A DNA stretch of 59,638 nt from an uncultured Robinsoniella sp. (lineage in GTDB: Bacteria > Bacillota > Clostridia > Lachnospirales > Lachnospiraceae). The translations under genes and the position numbers were made by a program. The first letter of the stretch is position 1; every line of letters starts with the position of its first letter. The notes under the pieces are model-generated. The model ran no database searches. It was not told the DNA's origin and worked only from the letters and a program-made list of their open reading frames with translations. This document shows, one piece after another, positions 44,378 to 53,518 of the stretch. Location: NCBI GenBank assembly GCA_900539655.1, contig UQCR01000029.1, positions 1-59,638 of the forward strand. The letters run 5' to 3'.

Positions 44378-45619
44378 TTACAACACTACAACTTCCCCAT
44401 CATTCTTCCTGGAGTACTCTGCCGCATATGCCATTACATGCCCCTGCAGCGAAAGTTCTGCGCCAAACCGCCTGCTTTCCTGATCGGGATTTAACAGTGC
44501 CTGGATATAATTGCGCATAATGCATTCATCCCCTCCGGAATGTAAGGTCTTCGGGGTGTGGATTTTCACGGTTGTTACATTTCCGGTGGCAAAATCCCTG
44601 ATTTCATACTGGTCTTCATCGATGCTGCCTTCCAGTTCCCCTTTGGTTCCCATGATCTTCGTCTGGCGTTTGATATCCATGGTAAATGCCGATGCCTGCC
44701 AGGATACCGTCACACCGTCTTCATAAACCATGCTGACTGCCTGATGGTCCACCGCATCGTTATCACATTGGTACACACATCTGCTGTAGGGGGATTCCTT
44801 TAAATGAGCCAGAAATGCTTCCCTGTCATCCGTCCGCATTACGATATCCCTGAAATTCTGCCTCATCTCCCTGTCATCCAGGTAATTGTAAGCGGAATAC
44901 AGGCAGGTTTTGTTGTGGGGACATCCGTCCATGCAGTTTTTCGGGGCATCCTCTGGCATGTTATCTTTTGTAAAATACGATAAGGATCCAAAAGAAGAAA
45001 TCCGTTCGCATTTTTTGCCGCCCAGCAGAAAATTGAAGATATCCGTGTCATGGGAGCACTTTGCCACTATCATTGGTGTAGTTTCTTCTGTATTGCGCCA
45101 GTTCCCCCGGACATAACTGTGGGCAAAATGCCAGTATCCGATATTCTCGATGTGGTGGATGGATTGTACTTCTCCGATTGCTCCGCTGTCCAGCGTTTCT
45201 TTTACGGACTGGAAAAACGGTGTGTGGCGCAGAACGTGGCACACCATCAGCAGTACGCCCTTTTCCTTTGCAGCCTCCACGATCGCCCTGGATTTTTCCG
45301 CCGTTTCCGCCATGGGCTTCTCCAGCAGCACATTCAGCCCGGCAGCTATGGCAGCCATAGCCGGCTCATAGTGCTGCCTGTCCTGGGTTGCTATTATGAC
45401 CCCGTCAAGATCATACCCTTTCCCAATCATATCCTTCCAGTCTCCAAAGCGGTCCTCCTGCGCAATGCGGTGGGCATCCCCAAAGGTATTGCGCCTGTCC
45501 GCCAGCGGTTCCGCCACACAGACAAACCGTACCTCTGACGGATATTTCAACGCATAGGGGGCGTAGCAGTTTGCTCCCCGCTCCCCAGCTCCTATTAATC
45601 CTAACTTTATCTGTTTCAT
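44378..45619 (-). CDS. Gfo/Idh/MocA family oxidoreductase
   Basis: 413 residues from the ATG at 45617-45619; a longer in-frame start is less likely. Rossmann motif LGLIGAGERG at the N-terminus and LLEKPMAE (about residue 95) with the family Lys. Cysteines in NCMDGCPHNKTC may bind a metal, an unusual insert for the family. It is the last gene of a second sugar ABC cluster, 74 bases after the permease, and probably oxidises the imported sugar or its acid. The substrate is not known. Confidence 0.9.
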   Translation of the reverse strand: MKQIKLGLIGAGERGANCYAPYALKYPSEVRFVCVAEPLADRRNTFGDAHRIAQEDRFGDWKDMIGKGYDLDGVIIATQDRQHYEPAMAAIAAGLNVLLEKPMAETAEKSRAIVEAAKEKGVLLMVCHVLRHTPFFQSVKETLDSGAIGEVQSIHHIENIGYWHFAHSYVRGNWRNTEETTPMIVAKCSHDTDIFNFLLGGKKCERISSFGSLSYFTKDNMPEDAPKNCMDGCPHNKTCLYSAYNYLDDREMRQNFRDIVMRTDDREAFLAHLKESPYSRCVYQCDNDAVDHQAVSMVYEDGVTVSWQASAFTMDIKRQTKIMGTKGELEGSIDEDQYEIRDFATGNVTTVKIHTPKTLHSGGDECIMRNYIQALLNPDQESRRFGAELSLQGHVMAYAAEYSRKNDGEVVVL

Positions 45620-45692
45620 TACCGTTTCATTCCTCTCCGGCTTTCTGCCTGATCTAGTTCTATTTATGTTTATCATTTGGTATTGCTTATAA

Positions 45693-46517
45693 TCAGCCCT
45701 TCACTGCTCCTGCCGTCATACCCGCTATGATGTATTTCTGCCCGAAAGCATAGACGATGATGATCGGGACAAGGATCAGTACCATAATGACACAAACCAG
45801 GTTCCAGCTTCTCTGGAACTGCCCGAAGAAACTGTAGACCATTGTGGTGAGCGGCATTTTGGATGAGCTGTTCATTACGTAGAACGGCGTAATAAAGTCA
45901 TTCCATGCATTCATAAAGTTTAAAATAATCACGGTTACCGTTACCGGCTTTAACAGCGGGAATACCACTTTCCAGAAAAGCCCCATGCACCCGCAGCCGT
46001 CAATGATTGCCGCCTCATCAATCTCTTTTGGCACCGACCCGATGAAGCCATAGTAGAGAAAGATCGTAAAAGGCGTTACCAATGCCGAATACAGCAGGAT
46101 CAGCCCTGCAAGGGTATCCATCAGCCCAAGCCTCTGCAGCACCAGAATGGCAGGCACCATATTCAGGGGCGCCACCAGTCCCAGCAGAAAGAACAGATAC
46201 ATAAAGCGGTGGAGCTTTGTCCTCCTCCTTGACAGCACAAAGGAACAGAGTGCTGCACCGGTCGTTGCGATGGCCACCGTACAGACAGAGACTACAAGGC
46301 TGTTGCGGAACGCCCCGAACACGTCTACCTGGCTGGCAACCTCCTGGTAATTGGTGAAAATCCATTCCTTCGGCAGGGAAAAGCTCATATTTACCGCATC
46401 CCCCTGTGCCTTAAAGGAATTCAGCAGAATAATAACCAGCGGTACAAAAACGAGGATGGAGAAACTCCAGAGGATCATGCATTTTACGATTTTCCCGATT
46501 TGGTTTTTTCTTGTCAT
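45693..46517 (-). CDS. Sugar ABC transporter permease, MalG type (second system)
   Basis: 274 residues, six membrane segments. EAA loop EIDEAAIIDGCGCMG followed by VVFPLLKP, and the ending YIIAGMTAGAVKG typical of CUT1. It starts one base after the stop of the MalF-type gene. Shares the general design of the 15-17 kb system but is a separate locus with its own binding protein. Confidence 0.93.
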   Translation of the reverse strand: MTRKNQIGKIVKCMILWSFSILVFVPLVIILLNSFKAQGDAVNMSFSLPKEWIFTNYQEVASQVDVFGAFRNSLVVSVCTVAIATTGAALCSFVLSRRRTKLHRFMYLFFLLGLVAPLNMVPAILVLQRLGLMDTLAGLILLYSALVTPFTIFLYYGFIGSVPKEIDEAAIIDGCGCMGLFWKVVFPLLKPVTVTVIILNFMNAWNDFITPFYVMNSSSKMPLTTMVYSFFGQFQRSWNLVCVIMVLILVPIIIVYAFGQKYIIAGMTAGAVKG

Positions 46518-46518
46518 G

Positions 46519-47385
46519 TCAGTCCTCCTCCTTTGTCATGCCCTTTAAGACAGAAAATGCGACGATACAGGTAAATACAAAGAGTATGAAACCAAGCGCC
46601 GTGGAAAAGCCGTATCTTCCGGAGCTGTATTCCTTATAGATCACAGTATTTAAAACCTCTGTCTTTCTGGCGGGCCCGCCGTTGGTCAGTACGAACACCA
46701 GATCGAACACTTTCAGTCCCGCTATGAGGTTCAGCACCAGGTTAATGGTAATGGACGGCATCAGCTGGGGTATCATGACATAGATTAATTTCTGGAATCC
46801 ATTTGCCCCATCGATAGATGCCGCTTCCAGGTAATCTTCTGAAATCGCCTGCAGACCCGCGATGTAGATCACCATGTTCTGGCCCACCAGGCGCCAGATC
46901 TCCACGCAGATCACCGCCCCCAGCGCCGTATTCACATCCCCCAGCCAGTCTCTCTGTAAAATGTCCAGGCTGATCAGCCCCAGGAATCCGTTGATTACGC
47001 CATATTCAGGATTAAAAATGGATTTAAACACCAGACCGATAATCAGTGGGGAGAGCATAACCGGGAAAAAGAAGATAGTTCTTAGAAAATTTCTTGTTTT
47101 AAATCCTTTATTCAGTGCCAATGCCATTCCAAGCCCGATTGCATTCTTAAAGATGGTGGTGACCAGGGCAAAAACAATAGTGGTGAAGATAACCAGCAGG
47201 TATCTCTGGTTTGTAAATATTTCTTTAAAATGTGACAGTCCTACAAAATGGATCTCGTCATTCATTGCATTCCAGTCTGTAAATGACAGAGCCAGCCCCA
47301 TGGCGCTTGGCACGATAAAAAATACCAGATATAACACCAAAGGAAGCAGAATAAAATAGGACGGGTATATTTTTTTATGATTCAT
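46519..47385 (-). CDS. Sugar ABC transporter permease, MalF type (second system)
   Basis: 288 residues, with six membrane segments and the EAA loop DYLEAASIDGANGFQ followed by MIPQLMP. It sits between the binding-protein gene and the MalG-type gene. A nested hairpin in the 79-base gap upstream probably sets a lower level than that of the binding protein. Confidence 0.93.
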   Translation of the reverse strand: MNHKKIYPSYFILLPLVLYLVFFIVPSAMGLALSFTDWNAMNDEIHFVGLSHFKEIFTNQRYLLVIFTTIVFALVTTIFKNAIGLGMALALNKGFKTRNFLRTIFFFPVMLSPLIIGLVFKSIFNPEYGVINGFLGLISLDILQRDWLGDVNTALGAVICVEIWRLVGQNMVIYIAGLQAISEDYLEAASIDGANGFQKLIYVMIPQLMPSITINLVLNLIAGLKVFDLVFVLTNGGPARKTEVLNTVIYKEYSSGRYGFSTALGFILFVFTCIVAFSVLKGMTKEED

Positions 47386-47408
47386 TAAGCTTCCCTTCTT
47401 TCTGCTAT

Positions 47409-47452
47409 CCGGTTTTGCACAGCCGGTGTACGAGACACCGGCGTAAAACCGG
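47409..47452 (-). promoter_or_regulatory. Nested hairpin between binding protein and permeases (second system)
   Basis: Outer arms ccggtttt (47409-47416) and aaaaccgg (47445-47452), inner arms gccggtgt (47422-47429) and acaccggc (47435-47442). No T run follows on the minus strand, so it looks like an mRNA-stabilising structure after the binding-protein frame, as in malEFG-type operons, more than a terminator. Confidence 0.6.
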
Positions 47453-47464
47453 GATATAATCTAC

Positions 47465-48874
47465 TTAGAATCCTTCCTGTCCGGAATCTTTTGCAAGTGC
47501 CCTTCTGGTATTATCATACTCTTCCAATACCTGCTCCGGTGTCAGGGATCCGGTGAACATTTCCTGGCAGAGCTCGCTGATCTTGCCACCATCATAGAAA
47601 TATACACTAGCTTCTGCACCCTGAAGCTGTTTGTCGCCAACAATGTTCATCAGATCTTTATACGCCTTTGTTGGGCTTGCCTCGATTCCTTTTACAGAGG
47701 AGGATACATAAACTGTTTTTTCTTTATAAAGTTTTTCCAGGTTCTGTTTCTCAGCCAGGAAATTAAAATACTGTTTCGCTTCTTCTATATGCTTGCTTCC
47801 TGCACTGATGCATTTTGTCGTTCCGCCTGCTGTCAGGGTTGCATACTGGTTGTCTGCCAGAGGGCTTGGGAACATGCTGTAATCCTCCGGATTCACCCCG
47901 TCAATATTATTTACCATTTCATTGGGATAAGAACCGTGAATGATGATCATTCCATATTTGCCGCTGGCAATTGCGTCATAGGAATTGTCATAGATATTAG
48001 ACATATGGTTTTCGCCAAAATATCCGCTGTCTGCCATTTCCTTAAGCTGTGTCAATGCCGTAACGAACTCCGGAACATCTGCAAATCCGATTTTATTTGT
48101 ATTCAAATCATCATAAAGTCCGGGATGGTTTGCTGCCGCCAGGGCGCTTGCACCTTCCATCCAGTAATGTGTGTGCCACAGGTCTTTTACAAACTCATAA
48201 ACCGGGGTGATGCCGCCTGCCTGCAGTTTATCACATGCTTCTTTGAACTCTGTATAATTAGTCGGTACTTTGATTCCAAGCTCTTCAAATACAGCCGGCT
48301 TATACAGGACGCCGTTGGTATCATCCACTCCTGCCGTGTTCTGTGCATAGAGCTTTCCTTTGTAGGAGCATCCGTCTATTGCCCATTGTTCCAGTTCACT
48401 GACCCAGGATTCATCTGAAAGGTCAACCATATTTTTTTCCGGGTTAAAGTCTTTTAATTTTGTTCCGGAATAAGACATGAAGATATCTGGTCCCTCACCT
48501 GTATTCAGCTTTGATTTTACGATAGTCTGGTACTGGTCATCCGGGCTTAACTGGAAATTAATTGCTATGCCGGTCTTTTCCTCAAATTCTTTTGCCAGTT
48601 CCTTATCCACATCTTCAATCCAGTTTTGTGATGCAGCAAAGTTCAGCGTCACTTTCTCTTTGCTGCCCGCATCGTTGTCCGCTGCTGCTGTTTCAGCCTT
48701 AGATTCTTCTGATTTGCCTTCCTCTGTCTGTGCGGCGTCCGTCTGTGCCCCGTCTGTCTTAGCGGTTGTGTCTGCCGTATCTTTTGTACTCTGGTTTCCA
48801 CATCCCGCCAGGGAGCCAATTGCCAATGTCAGGCACATGCCACCTGCTAATAACTGCATTGTACGCTTTTTCAT
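47465..48874 (-). CDS. Sugar-binding lipoprotein of the second ABC system
   Basis: 469 residues from the ATG at 48872-48874, with a GGAGG site; a TTG six codons upstream is less likely. Lipobox IGSLAGC with Cys25, then an acidic Ala/Thr/Asp/Glu linker (about 30-75) and a family 1 solute-binding domain (VTLNFAASQNWIEDVDKELA onward). It is first in the operon SBP-MalF-MalG-Gfo/Idh. No regulator or hydrolase is attached, so the sugar cannot be named. A monosaccharide or sugar-acid substrate would fit the oxidoreductase. Confidence 0.93.
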   Translation of the reverse strand: MKKRTMQLLAGGMCLTLAIGSLAGCGNQSTKDTADTTAKTDGAQTDAAQTEEGKSEESKAETAAADNDAGSKEKVTLNFAASQNWIEDVDKELAKEFEEKTGIAINFQLSPDDQYQTIVKSKLNTGEGPDIFMSYSGTKLKDFNPEKNMVDLSDESWVSELEQWAIDGCSYKGKLYAQNTAGVDDTNGVLYKPAVFEELGIKVPTNYTEFKEACDKLQAGGITPVYEFVKDLWHTHYWMEGASALAAANHPGLYDDLNTNKIGFADVPEFVTALTQLKEMADSGYFGENHMSNIYDNSYDAIASGKYGMIIIHGSYPNEMVNNIDGVNPEDYSMFPSPLADNQYATLTAGGTTKCISAGSKHIEEAKQYFNFLAEKQNLEKLYKEKTVYVSSSVKGIEASPTKAYKDLMNIVGDKQLQGAEASVYFYDGGKISELCQEMFTGSLTPEQVLEEYDNTRRALAKDSGQEGF

Positions 48875-48909
48875 ATTTGTTTCCTCCTTCAACTTGAATT
48901 GTTGAGTTC

Positions 48910-48915
48910 ATTATA
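48910..48915 (-). promoter_or_regulatory. -10 box of the second ABC operon
   Basis: TATAAT on the minus strand, about 35 bases before the binding-protein start. The -35 region is poor, suggesting an activator encoded elsewhere. Confidence 0.5.
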
Positions 48916-48991
48916 GCCGAAGGGCAGGAGAATGAAAATGCACAATGTAGGACTCTTATGTGGATAATCTTGAACAGTATTTTTACACAAA

Positions 48992-49028
48992 GTAAGGGCA
49001 ATAACCTGAAAATAGTTATTGCCCTTAC
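48992..49028. terminator. Long hairpin after the flavin reductase gene
   Basis: A perfect 14-bp stem, gtaagggcaataac (48992-49005) with gttattgcccttac (49015-49028). It lies between the flavin reductase stop and the promoter of the second ABC operon. Confidence 0.7.
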
Positions 49029-49092
49029 ATAGCATGTAGTTTTCATATAAGATGATGCAGAATTATGATCTGCACATATTTATGGTATTACA

Positions 49093-49671
49093 TTATCTGC
49101 GCTTTTTCTTTTTCTTCTTTACAGAATAGCCAAACGTTCCCAAATGCTCTCCCAGTCCCAGATACTCCCCATGGGAATACGCCAGTAATCCGGTTTTATT
49201 CAGTTCAAATTTGCCGTTTTCATTCATATAAGCTTCATCAACATGAACTGCAAGTACATCAGCAAGGAACATGTGATGTGATCCCAGTTTATTAACTTCC
49301 TTTACCCGGCATTCAATATTCACAGGACACTCTCCTATCATAGGGACCCTGACCTGCTCCGCTGCCTCAGGTGTCAGGTGCATATCCTGAAATTTATCTA
49401 CCTCCCTGCCTGAACGGACACCACAGTAGTCTGTCGCTTTCGCCAGTTTCCGGGTTGTGAGGTTAATCACAAATTCGCCGGTTTCCCGGATGATGTCATA
49501 AGAATACCGCTCCGGTTTTACCGATATATAAACCATGGGCGGATTCGTACACACCGTACCTGTCCACGCCACTGTAATAATATTCGGTTTTTCGCCCTCC
49601 CTGGCACAGCTTACCATGACCGCCGGCAGGGGATATATCATATTGCCTGCTTTCCAGGTTTGTTTACCCAT
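49093..49671 (-). CDS. Flavin reductase-like (FMN-binding) family protein
   Basis: 192 residues. The split-barrel FMN-binding fold is indicated by PLPAVMVSCAREGEKPNIIT, the NPPMVYISVKPERYSYD strand and FVINLTTRKLAKATDYCGV. Members reduce flavin with NAD(P)H or act as FMN-dependent electron carriers. The C-terminus ends in a very basic run of Lys and Arg (VKKKKKKRR), unusual and perhaps a nucleic-acid or membrane contact. It precedes the CBS-pyrophosphatase by 35 bases on the same strand, but a shared transcript is not certain. Confidence 0.88.
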   Translation of the reverse strand: MGKQTWKAGNMIYPLPAVMVSCAREGEKPNIITVAWTGTVCTNPPMVYISVKPERYSYDIIRETGEFVINLTTRKLAKATDYCGVRSGREVDKFQDMHLTPEAAEQVRVPMIGECPVNIECRVKEVNKLGSHHMFLADVLAVHVDEAYMNENGKFELNKTGLLAYSHGEYLGLGEHLGTFGYSVKKKKKKRR

Positions 49672-49706
49672 TATACGTCCTCCCTCTTATCCATTAATTC
49701 CATTTG

Positions 49707-51359
49707 TCACTGCTGCAATGCATTCATAAAAGCAGGAATTAACTGTTTCTTTCTGGAGACTATGCCGGGAAGATAAACGGAATGATCTTCAGGCTGCTGG
49801 TGAAATGCTTCTCTTACCAGTTCCTCAGAATCCCCGCCAAAGCATAACAGCTCCGTTGACTCATTCATGATATCCGTAAGCATGAAAAACAGCATTGTCT
49901 CTCCATGCTGGCCCAGGGCCTTTTCCAGATACGGAATCAATCTTCCTTTAATATCCTTTAACTCCGATGCATTCATGGAATTGATCTGCCCAACTCCAAA
50001 ATTTGCCTGGTTCAGCTCAAACTTTTTAAAATCCTGATAGAAGATTTCTTCCGGAGACTTTTTCTTCAGATTGCTTCCAGCCGCAAACATTTCAGATGCA
50101 TAAGCTTCGATTTCAATCCCTGCAATCTGTGCAAGCCTCTGTGCTGCATCCCTGTCAACTGCCGTACAGGTAGGGGAGCGGAACATCAAAGTATCCGATA
50201 TAATTGCGGAACACAAAAGTCCTGCTATATTAGAAGGAATCTCAATTCCCTTTTCCTGATAGATCTGATAAATAATGGTAGCCGTACATCCAACCGGCTG
50301 ATTTCTGAAAAATACAGGTGCCATAGTTTCCAGCGACCCCAGTCTGTGATGATCAATAATCTCCAGAATTTCGGCACTTTCAATATTATCCACCGCCTGG
50401 GAAGCTTCATTATGGTCCACCAAAATCAATCTGTTGCGTTTCATTCCCAACAGATTACGTCTGGAAATCATCCCCACATAACAGCCATGCTTGTCCAGTA
50501 CCGGGAAATCACGGTATCTCTTCTTCGCCATGGTATCCTTAATACTATCCGTAAAATCATCCAGTTCAAAGGTCAGCAGGCCATTTTTTTTCATAAAAAA
50601 TTTAACGGGCATGCTTTGATTAATAAGCCTCGCTACTGTATAGGTGTCATGGGGAGTGCTGATTATTGCACAAGCCTTCTCATGAGCCAGACGCTGAATT
50701 GTTCTGGAAACGGGAGCACCCTCACAGACTATAATACAGCTTGCATTCATCTCAATGGCACAAAGCTGGGATTCATACCGGTTGCCAAGAATGACCAGGT
50801 CGTCCTCCCCGATATAATTTTCCATTAAATCGGGATTTGCAGCCGCTACAACCACTTTGCCTTTTACAAAATATGCATGTTCATTTCCCACCACCATATT
50901 TCCTTCCAGCGTTTCCAGAATATTGCTGTATTGTGTTCTGGCGGTAGATAAAATTTCATTATCTAATATATCCATATAGGATTGTGCAATATCACTGATG
51001 GTAATTAATCCCTCCAGGATATTGTTGTCCTTTGTAATCGGCAGCGTATTTACATTTTCATCTTTCATCAGCGTCCAGGCCTTTTTCAGTGATATGCTGT
51101 GGCTGACGCCGGGTATTCTCCGGATGTCCATATCTTTGACTCTGGTTCCCACATTCGGGACATAACCAGGCGGTTTCATTCCAAACCGGTCCAATACGAA
51201 CTGTGTTTCCAGGCTGATCTGTCCTGCTCTTTTGGGAACATAGATAGCATCACCAATTTTATTCTTTACATCTGCGTAAGCGATTGCAGAGCAGATAGAA
51301 TCTGTATCCGGGTTTTTGTGACCGATGATATATACTTTTTTCTTCATTGTATCCTGCAT
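49707..51359 (-). CDS. ppaC: Manganese-dependent inorganic pyrophosphatase with CBS and DRTGG domains
   Basis: 550 residues from the ATG at 51357-51359, with GGAAAGGA ten bases upstream; other in-frame starts lie close by. N-terminal DHH catalytic domain with Mn ligands in GHKNPDTDSIC, then a CBS pair (about 65-300, e.g. NTLPITKDNNILEGLITISD) interrupted by a DRTGG-like domain, then the rest of DHH (DHNE, EIIDHHRLGSL) and DHHA2. It hydrolyses pyrophosphate; CBS forms are controlled by adenine nucleotides such as AMP and ADP. The gene stands apart from the S1-domain gene, with divergent starts. Confidence 0.95.
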   Translation of the reverse strand: MQDTMKKKVYIIGHKNPDTDSICSAIAYADVKNKIGDAIYVPKRAGQISLETQFVLDRFGMKPPGYVPNVGTRVKDMDIRRIPGVSHSISLKKAWTLMKDENVNTLPITKDNNILEGLITISDIAQSYMDILDNEILSTARTQYSNILETLEGNMVVGNEHAYFVKGKVVVAAANPDLMENYIGEDDLVILGNRYESQLCAIEMNASCIIVCEGAPVSRTIQRLAHEKACAIISTPHDTYTVARLINQSMPVKFFMKKNGLLTFELDDFTDSIKDTMAKKRYRDFPVLDKHGCYVGMISRRNLLGMKRNRLILVDHNEASQAVDNIESAEILEIIDHHRLGSLETMAPVFFRNQPVGCTATIIYQIYQEKGIEIPSNIAGLLCSAIISDTLMFRSPTCTAVDRDAAQRLAQIAGIEIEAYASEMFAAGSNLKKKSPEEIFYQDFKKFELNQANFGVGQINSMNASELKDIKGRLIPYLEKALGQHGETMLFFMLTDIMNESTELLCFGGDSEELVREAFHQQPEDHSVYLPGIVSRKKQLIPAFMNALQQ

Positions 51360-51639
51360 CTCATCGTTATCCTTTCCGATTAATGTACTCAATTCTCAAT
51401 ACCTCATTTTAATAAATTTAGTCATATCCTCATGTTGTATCATTGCACCACTATGATCAATTCTATTCATTCCAAAGGAGTTTTAAAATTGCTGACAGCC
51501 GTGCATAAATACTTTTACTATCCGTTACTCTTATTATTTTTTACGAAATCCTTGCTATTATCCGACTTTCATCATATCATACTTTTTTTTGCATTTCAAA
51601 CACTGTATTGCCTATTCTGCCCATTTTAAGCCATTTCTG

Positions 51640-51668
51640 TTGATTTTTTTATGCAAAAATGTTATAGT
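51640..51668 (+). promoter_or_regulatory. Promoter of the S1-domain gene
   Basis: TTGATT (51640-51645), a 17-base spacer and TATAGT (51663-51668), about 30 bases before the ribosome site AAGGAGG. Confidence 0.75.
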
Positions 51669-51704
51669 TTTATCATTCTATAGTGGGAAATTAAGGAGGA
51701 TCAT

Positions 51705-52733
51705 ATGTCAGAAGAATTATTAAACGAAACAACTGCCACACCGGAAACTGCTGAAAACGCTGCTGTTACTGCTGAAGCTGTAATTGAGGCTGCTGATACT
51801 GCAGCTGATACTGCAATCGATACAGCAGAGGCCGTAACAGAAAGCATGGCTGATTACGAAAAAGAATTAACCGCTTCTCTGAAACAAATCCACGAAGGCG
51901 ATATCATTACAGGTACCGTAATCGGGGTTACAGAAACAGAGATCACATTAGACCTTAAATATTACACCGAAGGTGTGATCCGCCTGGAAGATTACAGTGC
52001 CGACCCAAACTGCAGCCTGAAGGAATCCGTTCATGTAGGTGACGAAATCTCCGCAACCGTTGTCAGAAGAGATGGCGGACAGGGACAAATCATGCTCTCC
52101 AGCAAGGAAGCAAATGAAGTGCTGGCATGGGATAAATTAAAAGAACTGAAAGACAACCAGACAAATCTTACCGTAAAAATCGGCGGCGTAGTTAATGCCG
52201 GCGTCATTGCATATGTGGAAGGCATCCGCGGATTTATTCCCGCTTCTAAGCTTTCTTTAAATTACGTGGAAGACTTGAACGAGTGGCTGGGCCAGGAAAT
52301 CCAGGTTCGTGTCATTACAGTTGATGAAGAAGACAATAAGCTTGTATTATCCGCAAAAGAAATTTTAAGAGAAAAAGCGAATGAAGACAGAAAAGCAAAA
52401 GTGTCAAATGTAGAAGTAGGATTTGTAACGGAAGGTACCGTTGAATCCATTCAGCCTTACGGTGCATTTATTAATATTGGCAACGGTCTGTCCGGCCTTG
52501 TACATATTTCACAAATTTGTGAAAAGAGAATTAAAACACCCGCAGCTGTTCTTACAGTAGGAGATCAGGTAAAAGTTAAAGTAATTAATATTAAGGACGG
52601 AAAACTCAGCCTTAGTATGAAAGCACTGAACGATGTTGCTGCTGAAGAAGTGACAGAAGAAACGTTCGATCTCCCTGAAACAGAAAGTGTTTCAACTAAT
52701 CTGGGATCACTTTTCGCTAAAATCAAATTATAA
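51705..52733 (+). CDS. S1 RNA-binding domain protein (short RpsA/YhcR-like)
   Basis: 342 residues. An acidic Ala/Thr/Glu-rich N-terminus (1-60) is followed by three S1 domains, about 63-134 (GDIITGTVIGVTETEITLDL), 151-219 (GGVVNAGVIAYVEGIRGFIP) and 238-306 (VGFVTEGTVESIQPYGAFIN). Firmicutes carry such shorter S1 proteins that aid translation initiation or mRNA handling. It ends in NLGSLFAKIKL. A hairpin terminator follows about 70 bases later. It is not fused to IspH, as happens in some Clostridia. Confidence 0.9.
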   Translation: MSEELLNETTATPETAENAAVTAEAVIEAADTAADTAIDTAEAVTESMADYEKELTASLKQIHEGDIITGTVIGVTETEITLDLKYYTEGVIRLEDYSADPNCSLKESVHVGDEISATVVRRDGGQGQIMLSSKEANEVLAWDKLKELKDNQTNLTVKIGGVVNAGVIAYVEGIRGFIPASKLSLNYVEDLNEWLGQEIQVRVITVDEEDNKLVLSAKEILREKANEDRKAKVSNVEVGFVTEGTVESIQPYGAFINIGNGLSGLVHISQICEKRIKTPAAVLTVGDQVKVKVINIKDGKLSLSMKALNDVAAEEVTEETFDLPETESVSTNLGSLFAKIKL

Positions 52734-52803
52734 TCGGCAAACTATCTGTCATTTTGACTTTTATATTACATCAATTTAACGCGGTGATTTGTCGTAATTC
52801 ACT

Positions 52804-52835
52804 AAAACAGGTTCTTCAAGAACCTGTTTTTCGTT
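52804..52835 (+). terminator. Terminator of the S1-domain gene
   Basis: An 11-bp perfect stem (aaaacaggttc with gaacctgtttt) around ttcaa, followed by T-rich sequence. Confidence 0.88.
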
Positions 52836-53030
52836 ATTTTTTACAATAAATTCACTTAGTGTTCATACTTCGTTCACAATTGATTGTTATACTTTAAACA
52901 TCTCCAAAAGAGATAACTTCCGGTTTATAGCGTAATGTTTTCATTACACATATAGATAAATTTTTTCATAATAGCCTCGGTGTACCAGACGCCGGGGCAC
53001 TCCTCATTTTATGGGGAAAATAAAGGGTTT
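52836..53030. other. Gene-free stretch before the integrase remnant
   Basis: No reading frame is convincing. It has one GC-rich hairpin (gcctcgg with ccggggc, 52973-52997). Together with the terminator-like hairpin that follows and the integrase remnant it may mark the old edge of an inserted element, but I found no paired attachment repeats. Confidence 0.4.
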
Positions 53031-53056
53031 GCAGGCTTTCGGGGCTTGCTTTTTTA
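53031..53056 (+). terminator. Terminator-like hairpin beside the integrase remnant
   Basis: gcaggc (53031-53036) pairs with gcttgc (53044-53049), one G-T wobble, followed by seven T. Confidence 0.5.
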
Positions 53057-53116
53057 TTGCATTAAAAAAGAGTGAAAATTGGTCTGCACTCAACTTTCAC
53101 TTAACTTTTGTATTTT

Positions 53117-53411
53117 TCAAAACAGATTAGCTAATTTTTCTAATTCCTCAGCTTTGGCATTTGGGAGAACATGAGCATATAAATTCATAATCATTGATAA
53201 CGTTGAGTGCCCCAGGATGGTCTGCATTACTTTCGGCTTTATTCCATTTTCAAGGCCACGGGTTGCAAAAGCATACCCTTCCATCGGTCTTCATTTCTCA
53301 CCTTGTGTTAACCGTGTACTTTAATGTATGCCTAACCTTCACGATAGAATTTTCAAAATCAATGTCTTCCCACTGCAAAGATCTTAATTCCCCGACATAT
53401 TTTATATATTT
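53117..53411 (-). pseudogene. Decayed tyrosine recombinase (phage/ICE integrase) gene
   Basis: Two frames hold C-terminal integrase pieces. From 53411 to the TGA at 53298-53300 reads VGELRSLQWEDIDFENSIVK then VRHTLKY, the catalytic-domain opening. From about 53290 to the TGA at 53117 reads FATRGLENGIKPKVMQTILG, then HSTLSMIMNLYAHVLP, with the active-site Tyr in NLYAHV. The stretch between, including most of the His-x-x-Arg box, is missing and the frames differ, so an internal deletion and frameshift have killed it. The N-terminal half is not recognisable. It dates a former integration event next to the RHH and Uma2 genes. Confidence 0.88.
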
Positions 53412-53518
53412 ACATGAGTATATTTTTATAATTTTTCTATTTACGTGAATAGATTTTTACTGTATAATTAAGACATACTGGAAAAGGTATATTCACACCT
53501 AATGAAAGAAGGTGCACT

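Noticed and set aside
51432..51629. A 65-codon plus-strand frame before the S1-domain gene
   Set aside because: No ribosome site and low-complexity hydrophobic content; the S1 promoter lies just after it.
53194..53448. A plus-strand frame across the integrase remnant
   Set aside because: The minus strand has clear integrase motifs in two frames, so this frame is a shadow.
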